A DNA stretch of 64,000 nucleotides from Rhynchospora pubera (taxonomy: Eukaryota > Streptophyta > Magnoliopsida > Poales > Cyperaceae), in assembly GCA_028095005.1 (NCBI GenBank), contig CM051460.1, forward strand, positions 283,628,238 through 283,692,237, written 5' to 3'. Positions 36,214-46,878 of the stretch are shown here, piece after piece. Positions within the stretch are counted from its first letter, which is position 1. Every line of letters starts with the position of its first letter. The notes under the pieces were generated by a model, which was given only the letters and a program-made list of their open reading frames with translations, did no database searches and was not told the DNA's origin. The translations under genes and the position numbers were made by a program.

Positions 36214-37971
36214 AGTTTTGAGTTATGATTTGGGTAAAAATTCGGCCTAAAACCATATATAAATATGTGACATCACTCTGCTCTTTTCCGTCGCCCTCTG
36301 CATCTCCTCCCTTCTTCCATCTTCCAACTTGTATTTTTCCCATCGACTTCATCCCTCTCCCCTACCTTAGCATCACTCTCCTCTGTTTCTACCATGTGGA
36401 CTCTGTCTCATTTTTTTAAATAAACATATACAACAAGAAAGTGAACAGATATAGCAACAAAGTGAACATATATAAAGATAGATGGAAAAAAAATAATCAA
36501 AGTGAGCAGATATAAAAAAAACAAAGTGAACATATATAAGAACCAACATGAACACATAAAATTCTCTTTTTTTATTTCTCCTCGACTCCACCTCTCTTCC
36601 CTTATCTCAGTTAGAGAATCTTGTTAAGATGATCTCTTATTGCAAATAACTGAAAATTTATAATTATAAGATAATTTTTTATTATATTTAATAAACTCAC
36701 TAAATAAATAATCTCTTGCTGCAACTAACTGTACACTTATACATATAACGTGATCATTTATCATATCTAAGTGAACATATACAAAGATAGATGAACAAAG
36801 AAACAAAGTGAACAGATATAGACAATTAAGTGAACAAATATATCGACCAAAATGAACACATAAACATACAAAAGTGAATTAAAATAAAAAAGATGAAGTG
36901 AACACATAAACATATAAAACTGAAAATATACAACAAATAAAGTGAACATTTACATCTATTGGATGCTTCTTTATTATTGTTGACTTAGTAGATATTAAAT
37001 ACTCTCTTGTTATAGCAATTTGAACACTTATACATAATAAATAATTTCTTAAAGAAAGAAGCTTAAAAGCGAAAAGCATGAAGGAGGAGGTGGAAATATA
37101 GAAGAGGAGAGAGTAGGGAATGTCAAATATGATGCTATTTCTAAAAAGTGAGTCATGACCATATACAAAAATAAATATCTGTTTTGTATAGAAATAAGAA
37201 TACGAATCCGCACTAATATTGCTTCCCATATCCGTATCCATATCTGTTTAAAAAAAAATCGAATCTGCATCCGTATACGTTCGAATACGGATAGTATTAT
37301 CCATATCCGCTATTTTACGGATACGGATATGGTTCCAAACGAGAATTATCCGCTTCATTTTTACCCCTACTTATAGGTCGGATTAAAATTTATTATCTTA
37401 TTTTTTTTTCGTTTTTGAGATTTTTCCTTCTTCTTAAAAATACAAACAGTACGAGGAGTGGATCTCACGTTCTCCTATCTCTTGTACTGGTTATAAAAGA
37501 AAATTGATTAGTGCCATCAGCACAATAACCATTCGCGCCATCGCTCGTTGAGCAATGTTCTCTCTCTTGATTTGTACTCATCCAGCGTGCAAATTATTTT
37601 TTGTTCATTTCGGTGTTGGAAGTGTTCACTTTATTAGATATAAATGTTTACATTTTTATTGTAATTTTTCACTGTGTTATAAGTGTTAGTTGTGTTCAGT
37701 ATTTTTTTATTTTTATCTAAATGTTCAGTTTAATAAGTACAATTGTTATGTTTATTTAAGTATAAATGCTCAGTTAGTTGCAACAGAAAATATAAATTTT
37801 ATAAGAAAAAAATACTATTATTAAACCAAGCGAAGGGGCTACGAACTGGAAAAAAAACCACATGAAAAAATTAGGAGTCATGAACCGATCCGGTTCAAAT
37901 TAATTTTTTTCCGACTTTAACCTTGACGCGCCTCTCTCCAAGGCTGACGTGACTGATGCGCGGCTCTATAT
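36214..37971. repeat. GAACA-array repeat region
   Basis: No gene. After a CT-rich start (36270-36410), GAACATATATAA-like units recur from 36420 to 36960. At 37185-37345 there are repeated ATCCGTAT/ATACGGAT motifs. At 37600-37800 GTTCAGTTTAATAA units precede a stretch that is the reverse complement of 19950-20100. It probably belongs to the same family as the 15-20 kb arrays. Confidence 0.5.
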
Positions 37972-38196
37972 AATAAAACCAGGGGCGAATCCAGTGGTGG
38001 GGCGGGTGGGGCTAGAGCCCCACCTACCGCCGTCGAGTCCTGAAGCCCCTCTTTAGTCTCAATGAATTTTTTCAGCCATTGGAGCACTCAAAGGTGGGGC
38101 TGAAGAACAGAAGAAGAGAAACTGTTCGATCAAATGATTCATTAGAGCACTCAGCCCCACCTAAATATTTTTGCTAGATCCGCCACTGAATAAAAC
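37972..38196. mobile_element. hAT-type MITE
   Basis: 209 bp (37980-38188) between perfect 8-bp duplications AATAAAAC (37972-37979 and 38189-38196). Ends are CAGGGGCGAATCCAGTGG and GATCCGCCACTG. Internally it has inverted GGTGGGGCT/AGCCCCACC blocks. Non-coding. Confidence 0.9.
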
Positions 38197-38694
38197 TATA
38201 ATTGATGTATTTAACTGAACACTTTTAATTATTAAACTGAACATATTTGATTATTAAACTGAACCTTTGTAACATACATCAACGATGGCATGGATGATTT
38301 TTTTAGCGAGGTTACTTATCAAGTTATCAGTTCTAGTTATAAAATAATAAACTAAATCGAGCTGTAGTTCGTGAAAATTAATGGGCGATTTTATAATGGA
38401 CCCATTCACATGTTCAGATGTTCCATTTGTATTTTAAGGCCCATTATTTTGAAGTCCATCAATCCAGGTTCGAGTACTCTGTTTCGGCACCCAACTTAGC
38501 CACACGTCCACATGGAATTTGCACGACCAGTATAAAGAAAACTTATTTCCTTGATAAAAAGCAAATCAATGCTCTAAATACACACTTATAAACAAAAAAG
38601 AATACTATTGCTATCAATCAGATTTGAGCAATAATGGAATTTCATTGAGCAACTTCTTATTTGTTTTATCCGACGTGTTATAACGGAACTCCAT

Positions 38695-38875
38695 CCGAAA
38701 TTATTTAATATAAAAATTCAGACATCAAAAAATTTAATACAAAGAATTATTTATTTTTTTTTAATAAGAAGAAAGTTCCAACGCGTTTATAAACCGCGCC
38801 TCCCTCTCTCCTCTCGAACGCGTTTTATAAACGCGTTACAGGCCCTAAAACTCGTTTATAAAACGCGCTAGAAGC
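38695..38875 (+). repeat. Left terminal inverted repeat of the MULE
   Basis: About 181 bp, matching the complement of 45418-45598 with only a few differences and small length changes in the T run near 38756. It ends where GCGCTAGAAGC diverges. Confidence 0.92.
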
Positions 38876-39071
38876 CTGAACTTTCGGAATAGTTAAAACG
38901 CAATTAACGCGTTTATAAAACGCGCTAGAAAGCTTTTTACTCGTTTATAAAACGCGCTAGAAGCCTGAACATTCCAACTTCTATCACTTCGATCAAACTT
39001 TAGTCATTTCGATCGAACTTTAGTCATTTCTGTCTATAAGTTTGTGAATTTATAAACGCGTTATTTGAAGT

Positions 39072-39079
39072 TATATAAG
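39072..39079 (+). promoter_or_regulatory. TATA box of the transposase gene
   Basis: TATATAAG about 80 bp upstream of the ATG at 39160, just inside the left terminal repeat region. This is the usual place for a MULE transposase promoter. Confidence 0.6.
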
Positions 39080-39159
39080 ACTATACATTCTCGCAGAATT
39101 TAAATCGTCAACAACAGATTATCTCTTACAATTTAAAAACCTATCAATCAAATCCAAAA

Positions 39160-42100
39160 ATGTCTACAATTACAATATATGTCAACCAATGTCCAACTTT
39201 TGGTGCTTCTTACTTCCACATCGGTTGTAGTATGCATACCACATTTGCTGAAATTCGAAATGAATTATACAGCAGGCTACAGATTTTAGAAACCCAGTAC
39301 ACTTTGAATATCCATGGTCGTTACAATGAAATTGTAAATGGGAGATATGAATCACTATTTCTTCCTGTAAATTCTGAAGATCAATGGCGCCTTTTTTACC
39401 ACGAGACATTCGAGACGAGAGGGTTACCGATTATTGAGTTGCATGTTGATTTCATCCCCGTATATGGCACGGGACCAGATCTGAACCTAACACCCCTTGA
39501 CGAGCCCGGTAGCAGTGAGCCAAACACTTCCTTAAACCTTATGTGTGGCCAACAATCCACCCCTTACCAATACACTGGCGAACAGTCCGTTCCTACGCAA
39601 GACAATAACACATCAGGAGATGAAGTCGAGGTTGCCGATGGTGATGAGATGAGGGTCCGGCGACTTACTCCGACCTTCCTACCGGAGAAGAATATACCGA
39701 TGTGGATGACTTCTCCGAGAGAGAAATGCCTTTTTATTCAAACTGCGACCAGCCATACGTTTCAGGAAGGACGGACTTGCACCATCCTGTAAGTGAATTG
39801 TGTGATATTTCCATGTTTGAGTATGCTGGTATGCCGGAGCGTAGTTTAGGGCCACAAGGCGAACTTGCTGTTGGTAAACGATTCGGTTCCAAAAAACAAT
39901 TAATTCTAGCTGTCTGTGATGTTTCATGCAAAACAAATCGAGAAGTTCGAACGGAAACTAGCAATAAACAAAAAATTGTAATGGTTTGCATGCAAAAACC
40001 GAATTGTAAGTGGCGATTGTATGGTAGACGTGAGAGTTATAATACAAATTGGAAGATCTCTACCAATCCAAATGAGCATATTTGTTCGAGACCCCCGGGC
40101 CAAAAAGGTCACGCAAACCTTACAGCTAGTCTCATTGCCGAACACGTTAGGGATGAATTGAAAAAAAATTTGGGAAAAAGTGTCCAGGACATAGGAAGCC
40201 TCATAAGGGCTAGATATCCACGTATTGAACCGACTTATAATAAACTATGGCGTGGGAGGGAGCGAGCGTTGGAGCAATTGTTTGGGTCCTGGGAAGGGGC
40301 CTACAATAAACTTCCACGCCTCCTGGAGGCAATGAAGGCGACAACCCCAGGAACGAAATACACAATAGTTTCTTGGCCTACAAACGATCCTAACGTTGGC
40401 GTCTTCAAGATGGCAGCCTGGGCTTTTGGTCCGTGCATAGAAGCGATGAAATATGCCAGACCTGTTATCTCAATTGATGCTAGTTTTTTATCGGGCCGAT
40501 ACAAAGGTAGATTGTTCTCAGTGTGTGGTTATGATCCAGAAAATCGATTAATTCCGGTTGCATTCGGATTGGGCGAAAAAGAAGATAAGGATACTTGGGG
40601 ATGGTTTATGTCTTGGGTTAGATGTGAAGTTTTAGGCCGGAACACTAGATACTGTGTCATATCTGTCCGTCATAAGGCAATAAAAGCGGTATTTGCATCC
40701 GTAGATTACGGTTGGAAGGCACAAGGTGCGCATGCAGTAGCGATTCATCGGTTCTGCATGCAGCATGTTGCGGAAAACTTATGGAAGGAGGCTGGCGGGT
40801 CACAAGATGCTGATTTGAAAAACTTTTTCAAATGTAGACTTGCTAACAAGAAAAACCCTAGACGTTTTAGAGAGAATTGGGGAGTTCTGAAGGAAAATAA
40901 CCTGAGAGCTTATCAGTACCTAAGAAATTGTGGTAAAATTAATGAAAATGACAACAACGAGCGGCCAAAACTATATAAATGGGCTCAGAGTTTTGACAAG
41001 GGGCATCGGTGGGGTATAATGACGAGTAATGGATCGGAGAGTCTGAATAATGTGTTTAGAATAGAGAGAAGATTACCAGTGACAGCACTTATAGAAGGCA
41101 CGTGGTATAAATGTGCCAACTGGATGAACAAGCGAACACAAGAAGCACTTCAAAGGTTGAGTTTAGGAGAAAGATGGCCGGAAGGAGTAAAGAATAAATT
41201 GATCAAGCATGATGGAAAATCACGTAAGTACTTAAAGAAAAAGAATTTAATTCATTCATTCATTTTAATCCATTTTGAACTAACTTCATCTTTTTGTTTC
41301 AATCTCAGAGGAGTTTATGAGCACATTCGTGTTAAGATTGGACCTTGGAGAATTTCGCGTGAAAGTTCGCGAGGAGTACCGTGATGGTGTAGGCTACGAT
41401 TATTCTCATTACACAGTTCAAATTCCACCCGACATGGAGCAAACCGATGTGCAATTGCCCTTCACTTGAACCACATGTGAGTGCCAAAAACCACAATTGA
41501 CAGGTATCCCTTGCGCACATGTCATTGCTGTTTGCAGGGAGACAAATTACAATGTAGATCAATTTGTGGATGGTCACTATAGCATGCAAAACCAGCACAT
41601 GATTTGGTCAGCAGGTCGGTTTCATTGTTACAAAGATGAGGAAGAGTGGCCAGTTTATACAGGTCCGATAATTGTCCCCGACAAGAGTTTGGTCAATCGA
41701 GGAAGGCGCAAAATCATTCGTGCAGAGATGTGGATGGATAGGATGGAAGGAAGGAAAGGTGGAGGTTCCACAAGAAAAACAAAAAAGAAAAATCAAGGTG
41801 AAGCTTCAACCAGTCAACCGCGACAAGCAGCACCCCAACCGCCATATCCGATGGACGCATTGCAATCCGGTCGATACACCAGTAGACCACCAACAAGGGC
41901 CAACAGTCCAAGAAGGGCCGCGAGTACTGAACTTACGGTTCGGACTCGTCAAACACCCATTCAACCAGGACGAATGTCATTGCATGTTGATCCACGAAGC
42001 AACAATAATCGGGAGGACCAAGGATCTGTACAACCACAGAGAAATTCTATAAGCATTGATCCACGGGTAAGAGATGTCGCATCTGGAAATATGAGAAGTG

Positions 42101-42213
42101 AGTCGGCTAGATTTCCAACAGATCAAGGCAATACATCAAGGGAGAGAGGACGTAAAGGATTGTTTGGGGGGAAATTTGGCAATATACTGTCTTTCGGTAG
42201 GAAGAAAAAATGA
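39160..42213 (+). pseudogene. MURA-type MULE transposase, inactivated
   Basis: Order: an N-terminal region from the ATG at 39160; a Mutator DNA-binding region with a C-x-C-H zinc pattern (KPNCKWRLY... NEHIC); a DDE core; a SWIM zinc finger (CECQKPQ...GIPCAHV); and a basic tail to 42213. Three lesions are visible. A frameshift near 39640-39665 separates the N terminus from the core frame, whose own reading upstream is GEEYTDVDDFSERE. The second catalytic Asp is Val in ISVRHKAIK (expected ISDRHKGI); the first Asp (VISIDASF, 40476) and the Glu (NGSESLNN, 41037) remain. A TGA at 41467-41469 lies just before the SWIM finger. A GT-AG intron (41224-41308) joins the core to the SWIM part in frame. 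Confidence 0.9.
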
Positions 42214-42459
42214 AATAATTGAAGATTAAGTGTTGTCGTAATTTTATATATTGTAATAGAATGTATTGTAAGAGAATTTTACAATTAACTCGTATAATAT
42301 AATGTTGAAAGGTTTAGTGTTAGCATTAACAGACATGCATTCTTGTTATCTACAAAAAGCCCTAATCCTAAAAGGCTTTGTACTCTATAGTGTTAGCATT
42401 GAAAGGCACTTGAACTTTTTAGTGTTGAGAAGCAGTTAATTAACTCGTAGCGCTAGGCT

Positions 42460-42725
42460 TTGTACCCTTTTATAAAACGCGCTAAAAGGCTTTACCTTTT
42501 ATAAAACGCGCTAAAAGGCTTTACCTTTTATAAAACGCGCTAAAAGGCTTTACCCTTTTATAAAACGCGCTAAAAGGGTTTACCCTTTTATAAAACGCGC
42601 TAAAAGGCTTTACCCTTTTATAAAACGCGTTAAAAGACTTTGTACCCTTTTATAAAACGCGTTAAAAGGCTTTGTACCATTTTATAAAACGCGTTAAATG
42701 GCTTTACCTTTTTATAAAACGCCCA
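42460..42725 (+). repeat. Tandem array of TTTATAAAACGCGCTAAAAGG units
   Basis: About eight units of 28-37 bp, each with CTTTTATAAAACGCG followed by C/TTAAAAGGCTTT, downstream of the transposase. The repeated TATAAAACGCG core is also in the terminal repeats and next to the accessory genes. Confidence 0.92.
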
Positions 42726-43277
42726 ATTCTCGCATCTCTCATTCTCACCTCTGAATATCATTCTCATCTCTCATTCTCACCTCTCTCATTCTCACCTCTC
42801 AATGTTAATAAGTGCGAAATTGTAATAAGAGATTTTCCCGTGGAATCTGTTATTATGTACGAAGGTCGGCCCAGATGGACAGCTCGCTAACTTCATCTTC
42901 ATCTGAGGTAGACCAACACTCTGCTGCCTACGATCATGGATAATGGGCGGTAGAGTTCTGCCGACCCAATTAGGGGAGAACTCGACGACTGTCGAAGGCT
43001 CTCGCAGAATTGGGCAACCGTCCATGAGTCTCCGCAAATCGTTGTTTTCATATTAATGAGAATTATTGTAATGAAAATTATTATTAATTTAAATCGTTGT
43101 TTTCATATTAATGAGAGTTATTGTAATGCAAATTTTTCTTAATTTTTATATTAATTAGTTATAAATATTAAAACATAGATAAAACATAAATTCATACAAT
43201 AACATAAATTCATACAATAACATAAATTTCATAGAAAATAAAATAAATAAATTCCATTATTCTAGCACAATTAAACT
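42726..43277. other. MULE interior, no confident gene
   Basis: CT-rich leader-like sequence (42735-42800) is followed by a block with GTGGAATCTGTTATTA at about 42840. That motif recurs on the minus strand at about 45050, so two diverged copies of one unit lie at 42826-43030 (plus) and 44860-45063 (minus). Neither gives an uninterrupted ATG frame, so they may be untranslated or decayed gene pieces. AT-rich repeats fill 43030-43270. Confidence 0.4.
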
Positions 43278-43532
43278 TTAATTTTTCTCCACTTCCTTAA
43301 CCTCTTTATTCTTCTCCTCCTCCTTATTCTCACTAGAACTCTCATCTATTTTAACACCCATACTAAAATCAGGGCTCCTGCCACATCCTGGAGGGAAACG
43401 ACGTACAGCCGAGACGGCCCTTCTCTTCGGAGGGCCGTATAATGGGATCCTTTTTGCTCCCACATTAGGTGTTCCCTCTCCCACCTTGGATGTTTCCTCC
43501 CTCATCTTATTATTGTTTTGATCCTTCTCCAT
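43278..43532 (-). CDS. Small MULE accessory protein with FPPGCG motif
   Basis: 84 codons from an ATG at 43532 on the minus strand. A TATATATA box lies about 104 bp upstream (43636-43643), and the leader holds an imperfectly repeated AAAATCAGAAA/ACGCG segment. The middle reads RRAVSAVRRFPPGCGRSPDF. To my recollection an S-A-[VI]-R-x-F-P-x-G-C-G motif occurs in the N-terminal half of plant SUVH histone methyltransferases, so this could be a captured or convergent fragment. The C terminus is a Glu/Lys-rich tail. It is divergent from the gene at 44060, sharing a promoter region full of palindromic ACGCG repeats. Function unknown. Codon content and context favour a real gene over a chance frame. 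Confidence 0.6.
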   Translation of the reverse strand: MEKDQNNNKMREETSKVGEGTPNVGAKRIPLYGPPKRRAVSAVRRFPPGCGRSPDFSMGVKIDESSSENKEEEKNKEVKEVEKN

Positions 43533-43635
43533 TTCTCAAATTTCTGATTTTACGCGTCTTTTGTTTGTGATTTTTCTGATTTTACGCGTCTTTTGTTTGT
43601 GATTTTTTGATACGAAATAGGAGAACGAATTGAGA

Positions 43636-43643
43636 TATATATA
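43636..43643 (-). promoter_or_regulatory. TATA box of the minus-strand accessory gene
   Basis: TATATATA about 100 bp before the ATG at 43532, bordered upstream by TTTATAAAACGCG motifs. Confidence 0.5.
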
Positions 43644-43734
43644 GGCAATTATTTAACCGTTTATAAAACGCGCTACAATCAAAAAACGCGCTGCTCAAAC
43701 ACAGTATCACGCTGCTCAAACACAGTATCACGCT

Positions 43735-43955
43735 GCTCAAAAAGTGGACACCACCTTTGTACGCGTTTATAAAACGCGTTGGAGGTCTCCGCACGCGTTT
43801 TATAAACGCGTACGAAGGTGGTGTCCAGGTAAAACAGTAAAACAGACTGACAACCTGCGAAAGTATTGAATTCCATTAACTTACCCCTTCGTACGCGTTT
43901 ATAAAACGCGCTCAAACCTTATTACGCGTTTTATAAACGCGTACGAAGGGTTGAG
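43735..43955. promoter_or_regulatory. Palindromic ACGCG repeats between divergent genes
   Basis: Two inverted-repeat pairs. At about 43744-43828 GTGGACACCACCTTTGTACG is mirrored around two ACGCGTTTATAAAACGCG copies. At about 43885-43950 CCCTTCGTACGCG is mirrored likewise. Each holds ACGCGT (MluI box) sites on both strands. Position between two divergent TATA boxes suggests a bidirectional promoter or transposase-binding cluster. Confidence 0.6.
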
Positions 43956-43957
43956 TC

Positions 43958-43965
43958 TATAAATA
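43958..43965 (+). promoter_or_regulatory. TATA box of the plus-strand accessory gene
   Basis: TATAAATA about 95 bp before the ATG at 44060, followed by an A/C-rich leader. Confidence 0.6.
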
Positions 43966-44059
43966 GTCCTGCTTCTCCGCAAATTCACGTCGAAAATTCA
44001 GAAATCAAAAACCAAAACTTTAGAGAACTTACGCAGAGAAAAGAAACCGAGAAAACATA

Positions 44060-44365
44060 ATGTCAACTAAACCACGTCATGTTTGTACCGGTGTGCTTCT
44101 ACAAGGAGATGGAGGAATAAGTAAACGAGATATTCTTCGGCACGTCTACTTGCACTATCCTTCCGACAAATTTTACGTGAAGGTTTTTCAACGCGACGTT
44201 TTTGTAGTGAGAGGGCCGAAATATTGGACGGATGCAGTTAAGAGGGATGGAGGATATCATGTCCGACGTGGAGATGGAATCGTTTGGTTGCGTTTGCAAC
44301 AGGCATGTCCTCCTGGATTTGAAAATCATCCTTTAAATGGAAATGACATATATCATTTGGACTGA
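44060..44365 (+). CDS. Small MULE accessory protein, unknown
   Basis: 101 codons with a clean ATG, an upstream TATA box and an A-rich leader. The protein is compact and balanced in composition, with segments such as DILRHVYLHYPSDKFYVKVF and KYWTDAVKRDGGYHV; it looks like a folded alpha/beta domain rather than repeat noise. There is no signal peptide or membrane segment. I do not recognise the family. Its position inside the MULE, divergent from the FPPGCG gene, suggests a second element-encoded gene (in the role mudrB has in maize MuDR) or a captured host gene. I see no transposase motif. Confidence 0.6.
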   Translation: MSTKPRHVCTGVLLQGDGGISKRDILRHVYLHYPSDKFYVKVFQRDVFVVRGPKYWTDAVKRDGGYHVRRGDGIVWLRLQQACPPGFENHPLNGNDIYHLD

Positions 44366-44759
44366 TTATTAGGTTTTCTATAATTAGATGTTTTTATTAT
44401 TGTGTGTTCTATAATTATGTTTTCTATAATTAGATATTTTTATTATTGTGTGTTCTATAATTAGGTTTTCTATAATTAGATGTTTTTATTATTGTGTGTT
44501 CTATTATTATCTGTTTTCTTTTATGTTTTAGTATATGTATTAATTCGTGTTTTAGTATATGTATTAATTCGTGTAGTATATGTGTTGTAAGTTTTATTAT
44601 CTAATTTATTTTAGTTTTTATTTTATCCATTTTCATTTTTATTGTCAAATTCGAAATATTAATATTAAGAGACTTAATATTTATTTAAATTATATTAGAC
44701 ATTACAACTCAATGAACATTATAATAAAAAACACAACACAAATTAAAAATTACAATTTA
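44366..44759. repeat. AT-rich region with tandem TTCTATAATTAG repeats
   Basis: Directly downstream of the 101-codon gene, about three units of 45-50 bp (GTTTTCTATAATTAGATGTT with TTTATTATTGTGTG) run to 44515. The rest is plain AT-rich sequence. Confidence 0.75.
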
Positions 44760-45095
44760 TTAAAATTTTGAACCACACAATACACAACAAAAAAAAATTA
44801 CAAAATACATGATATTAAAATTTTGAACCACATAAAAAAAATTTGTAGAGGATCCATTGCTAAGGGTGGGAAGAGAAAACATCACCGCAACTAATAGACA
44901 AGAGTCGGGCGACTGATTGTCATATTGACCCCCTCTTTTTCTGAGACTTGGATGAGGATGACTGCATGTATGCAGATTCTCATCCAAGGATGTCGGCTGC
45001 GGTGTTATGGCTCGTAGACCCAGCCCAAGAAACCGTCCTCTACACGTAATAACAGATTCCACAGGAAAGTTTTTATTTTAAAGTTGGTGGAATAT

Positions 45096-45168
45096 TAATA
45101 GCCATAAGGATTGTGTGCGACTCTGTATCAGTGAATAAGTGTGCCGCATACAACCCTTATGGCTATTA
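45096..45168. other. 73-nt inverted repeat (hairpin)
   Basis: Arms of 24 bases (45096-45119 and 45145-45168; TAATAGCCATAAGG mirrored by CCTTATGGCTATTA) pair with two mismatches around a 25-base loop. It lies inside the MULE before the right terminal repeat. A small-RNA precursor or a protein-binding palindrome are both possible. Confidence 0.7.
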
Positions 45169-45417
45169 GTTTCGCACCAACTAATATTATTTTGCATTCC
45201 ACCATCTAACTCTTCTTTTCCTCTCATTTTTTTCTTTTTTTCAGATTTTTTTCCTTTTTTTTTGATTTTGGACGACAGAAGGTTGGGTATTTATATGGAA
45301 ATTAGATCTCTCGAACGCGTTTTATAAAGGGGTAAGAAGGTTTCTTACGCGTTTTATAAACGCGTAAAATCAGAAAATAACGCGCAAAGTCAGAAACTTT
45401 CGCCGCAATCACTGCAG

Positions 45418-45598
45418 CTTCTAGCGCGTTTTATAAATGAGTTTTAGGGCCTGTAACGCGTTTATAAAACGCGTTCGAGAGGAGAGAGGGAGGCGCGGTT
45501 TATAAACGCGTTGGAACTTTCTTCTTATTAAAAAAAAAAATAATAATTCTTTGTATTAAATTTTTTGGTGTCTGAATTTTTATATTAAATAATTTCGG
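45418..45598 (-). repeat. Right terminal inverted repeat of the MULE
   Basis: Complement of 38695-38875, ending AAATAATTTCGG next to the target duplication. It contains three TTTATAAAACGCG-type motifs. Confidence 0.92.
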
Positions 45599-46330
45599 GA
45601 ACTCCATTGATCACAAAATTGACGAAAAAAGATAACTTTAAATAAAAGAAAGACCAAAGACAATAGGTCATAAGGAAAGGAGCATGTTTTGTTTGTATTT
45701 CTCTTTACGGATTACTATGAATAAAAATAAGAAAGGTGATCTTTCATATTTTCTGCGGTATTTCTATTTATGGAACCTTTTTAGACTGGTATTAGAGTAA
45801 TCCCTTGTAGTAATATATAAAATTTTCAATGCATAAAAAAAACACAATATATGCGACATAGAAGGCGCAGTTCATTAGTGTGCCATGTACTCATGTCGCA
45901 GTGTATCAGAATACTAGATATATGGGTACAACATGTCGTGCACGTGTGTGCAAGTGTTTATACTTATTTTTAAATTTGTTTTATTGGAAATTAAAACGAA
46001 TTAGAAAAATATAAGAAAAAATTAAAAAAAATTAAGTATGTATTATTAAAAGAATTTTAATATTTTTAATTATATAAAATGGCATTTACTGATTTTTAAA
46101 ATCTTTCTAATAATTTATAGCAGTTTCGAAGATTACATTGCATTTGTAGTTTTGTATGTATATGCAAGTGAGTACTCAAATAATAAAAATAAAAAGAACA
46201 TAACATGAACAAATGGCGTGTTGACATATATAGACCCGGTTCAGTGATTATTAGCCGCCTCAAACATGAAGTAATTTATAAATTAAAATGCAGTTTCCAA
46301 CAAAAAATATAATTATATATATAAGAGGGA

Positions 46331-46862
46331 TGTCTTTTCTTTATATTTGTTTTCTCTCAATTTTTTATGTCGTGGTTTCTGGAGTATTCGAAGAGGTAAG
46401 TACTTTTTAATGGTTTTCTTTAATGTCGGTAGGTGGAGGTTGGGTTGTACTTCGCATCTCCAATGGGGACGTTGGACCTGTCTAACGTCCAGAACTTAAA
46501 CGGAAAATATGGATTCCGTTATCTGTTCCGTTTCTGAAACGGTATATATCAATGATTTTGTTAGTCGTTTCATTTAAACAGAACAGGGAACTATCAAATT
46601 TCAATTATATACCATACAAACATATGACGAAATCTGTTTCATTACCATTTCGTTTTTTGAAACGGAATAAAAAATTTGTACCGTCAGTCATTCCAACAGA
46701 ACGAAACAGCCACGGAAAAACGTGGATGAATGCTCCGTCGGCAGACCTGGATGGGGTACGTAAGGTAGGACCGTAGGAGAGTTGGTTTGATCAAATACTC
46801 CGCTGTGTTATTATTGTATCCAGACTTTATTATATATTAATGGCCCAAGGACCTTTAATTCC
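46331..46862. other. Promoter-proximal sequence unique to copy B
   Basis: Upstream homology with copy A stops near 46330 and resumes only about 16 bp before the ATG. The intervening 530 bp has CCGTTTCTGAAACGG-type and GAACGAAAC motifs similar to the hAT-type repeats elsewhere, so it is probably a transposon piece. It includes a TATATATTA stretch at about 46831 that could act as a TATA box. I could not define its ends. Confidence 0.6.
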
Positions 46863-46878
46863 CCGTCAGAAAAGAGAG

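Larger units (their letters stand above)
38686..45607 (+). mobile_element. Mutator-like element (MULE) with accessory genes
   Basis: 6904 bp (38695-45598) between perfect 9-bp duplications GAACTCCAT (38686-38694, 45599-45607). The empty site in unit A is GAGCTCCAT at 24498-24506. Terminal inverted repeats of about 181 bp (38695-38875 and 45418-45598) start CCGAAATTATTT and are nearly identical. They include ACGCGTTTATAAAACGCG-type motifs, which also fill several internal stretches. It carries a MURA-type transposase (broken), a divergent pair of small genes and tandem arrays. The near-identical terminal repeats suggest recent movement, though the transposase is now defective. Confidence 0.95.

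Noticed and set aside
44760..45062. 100-codon minus-strand frame in the MULE
   Set aside because: Begins at GTG rather than ATG; the related unit at 42826 has the frame interrupted, so coding is not supported.
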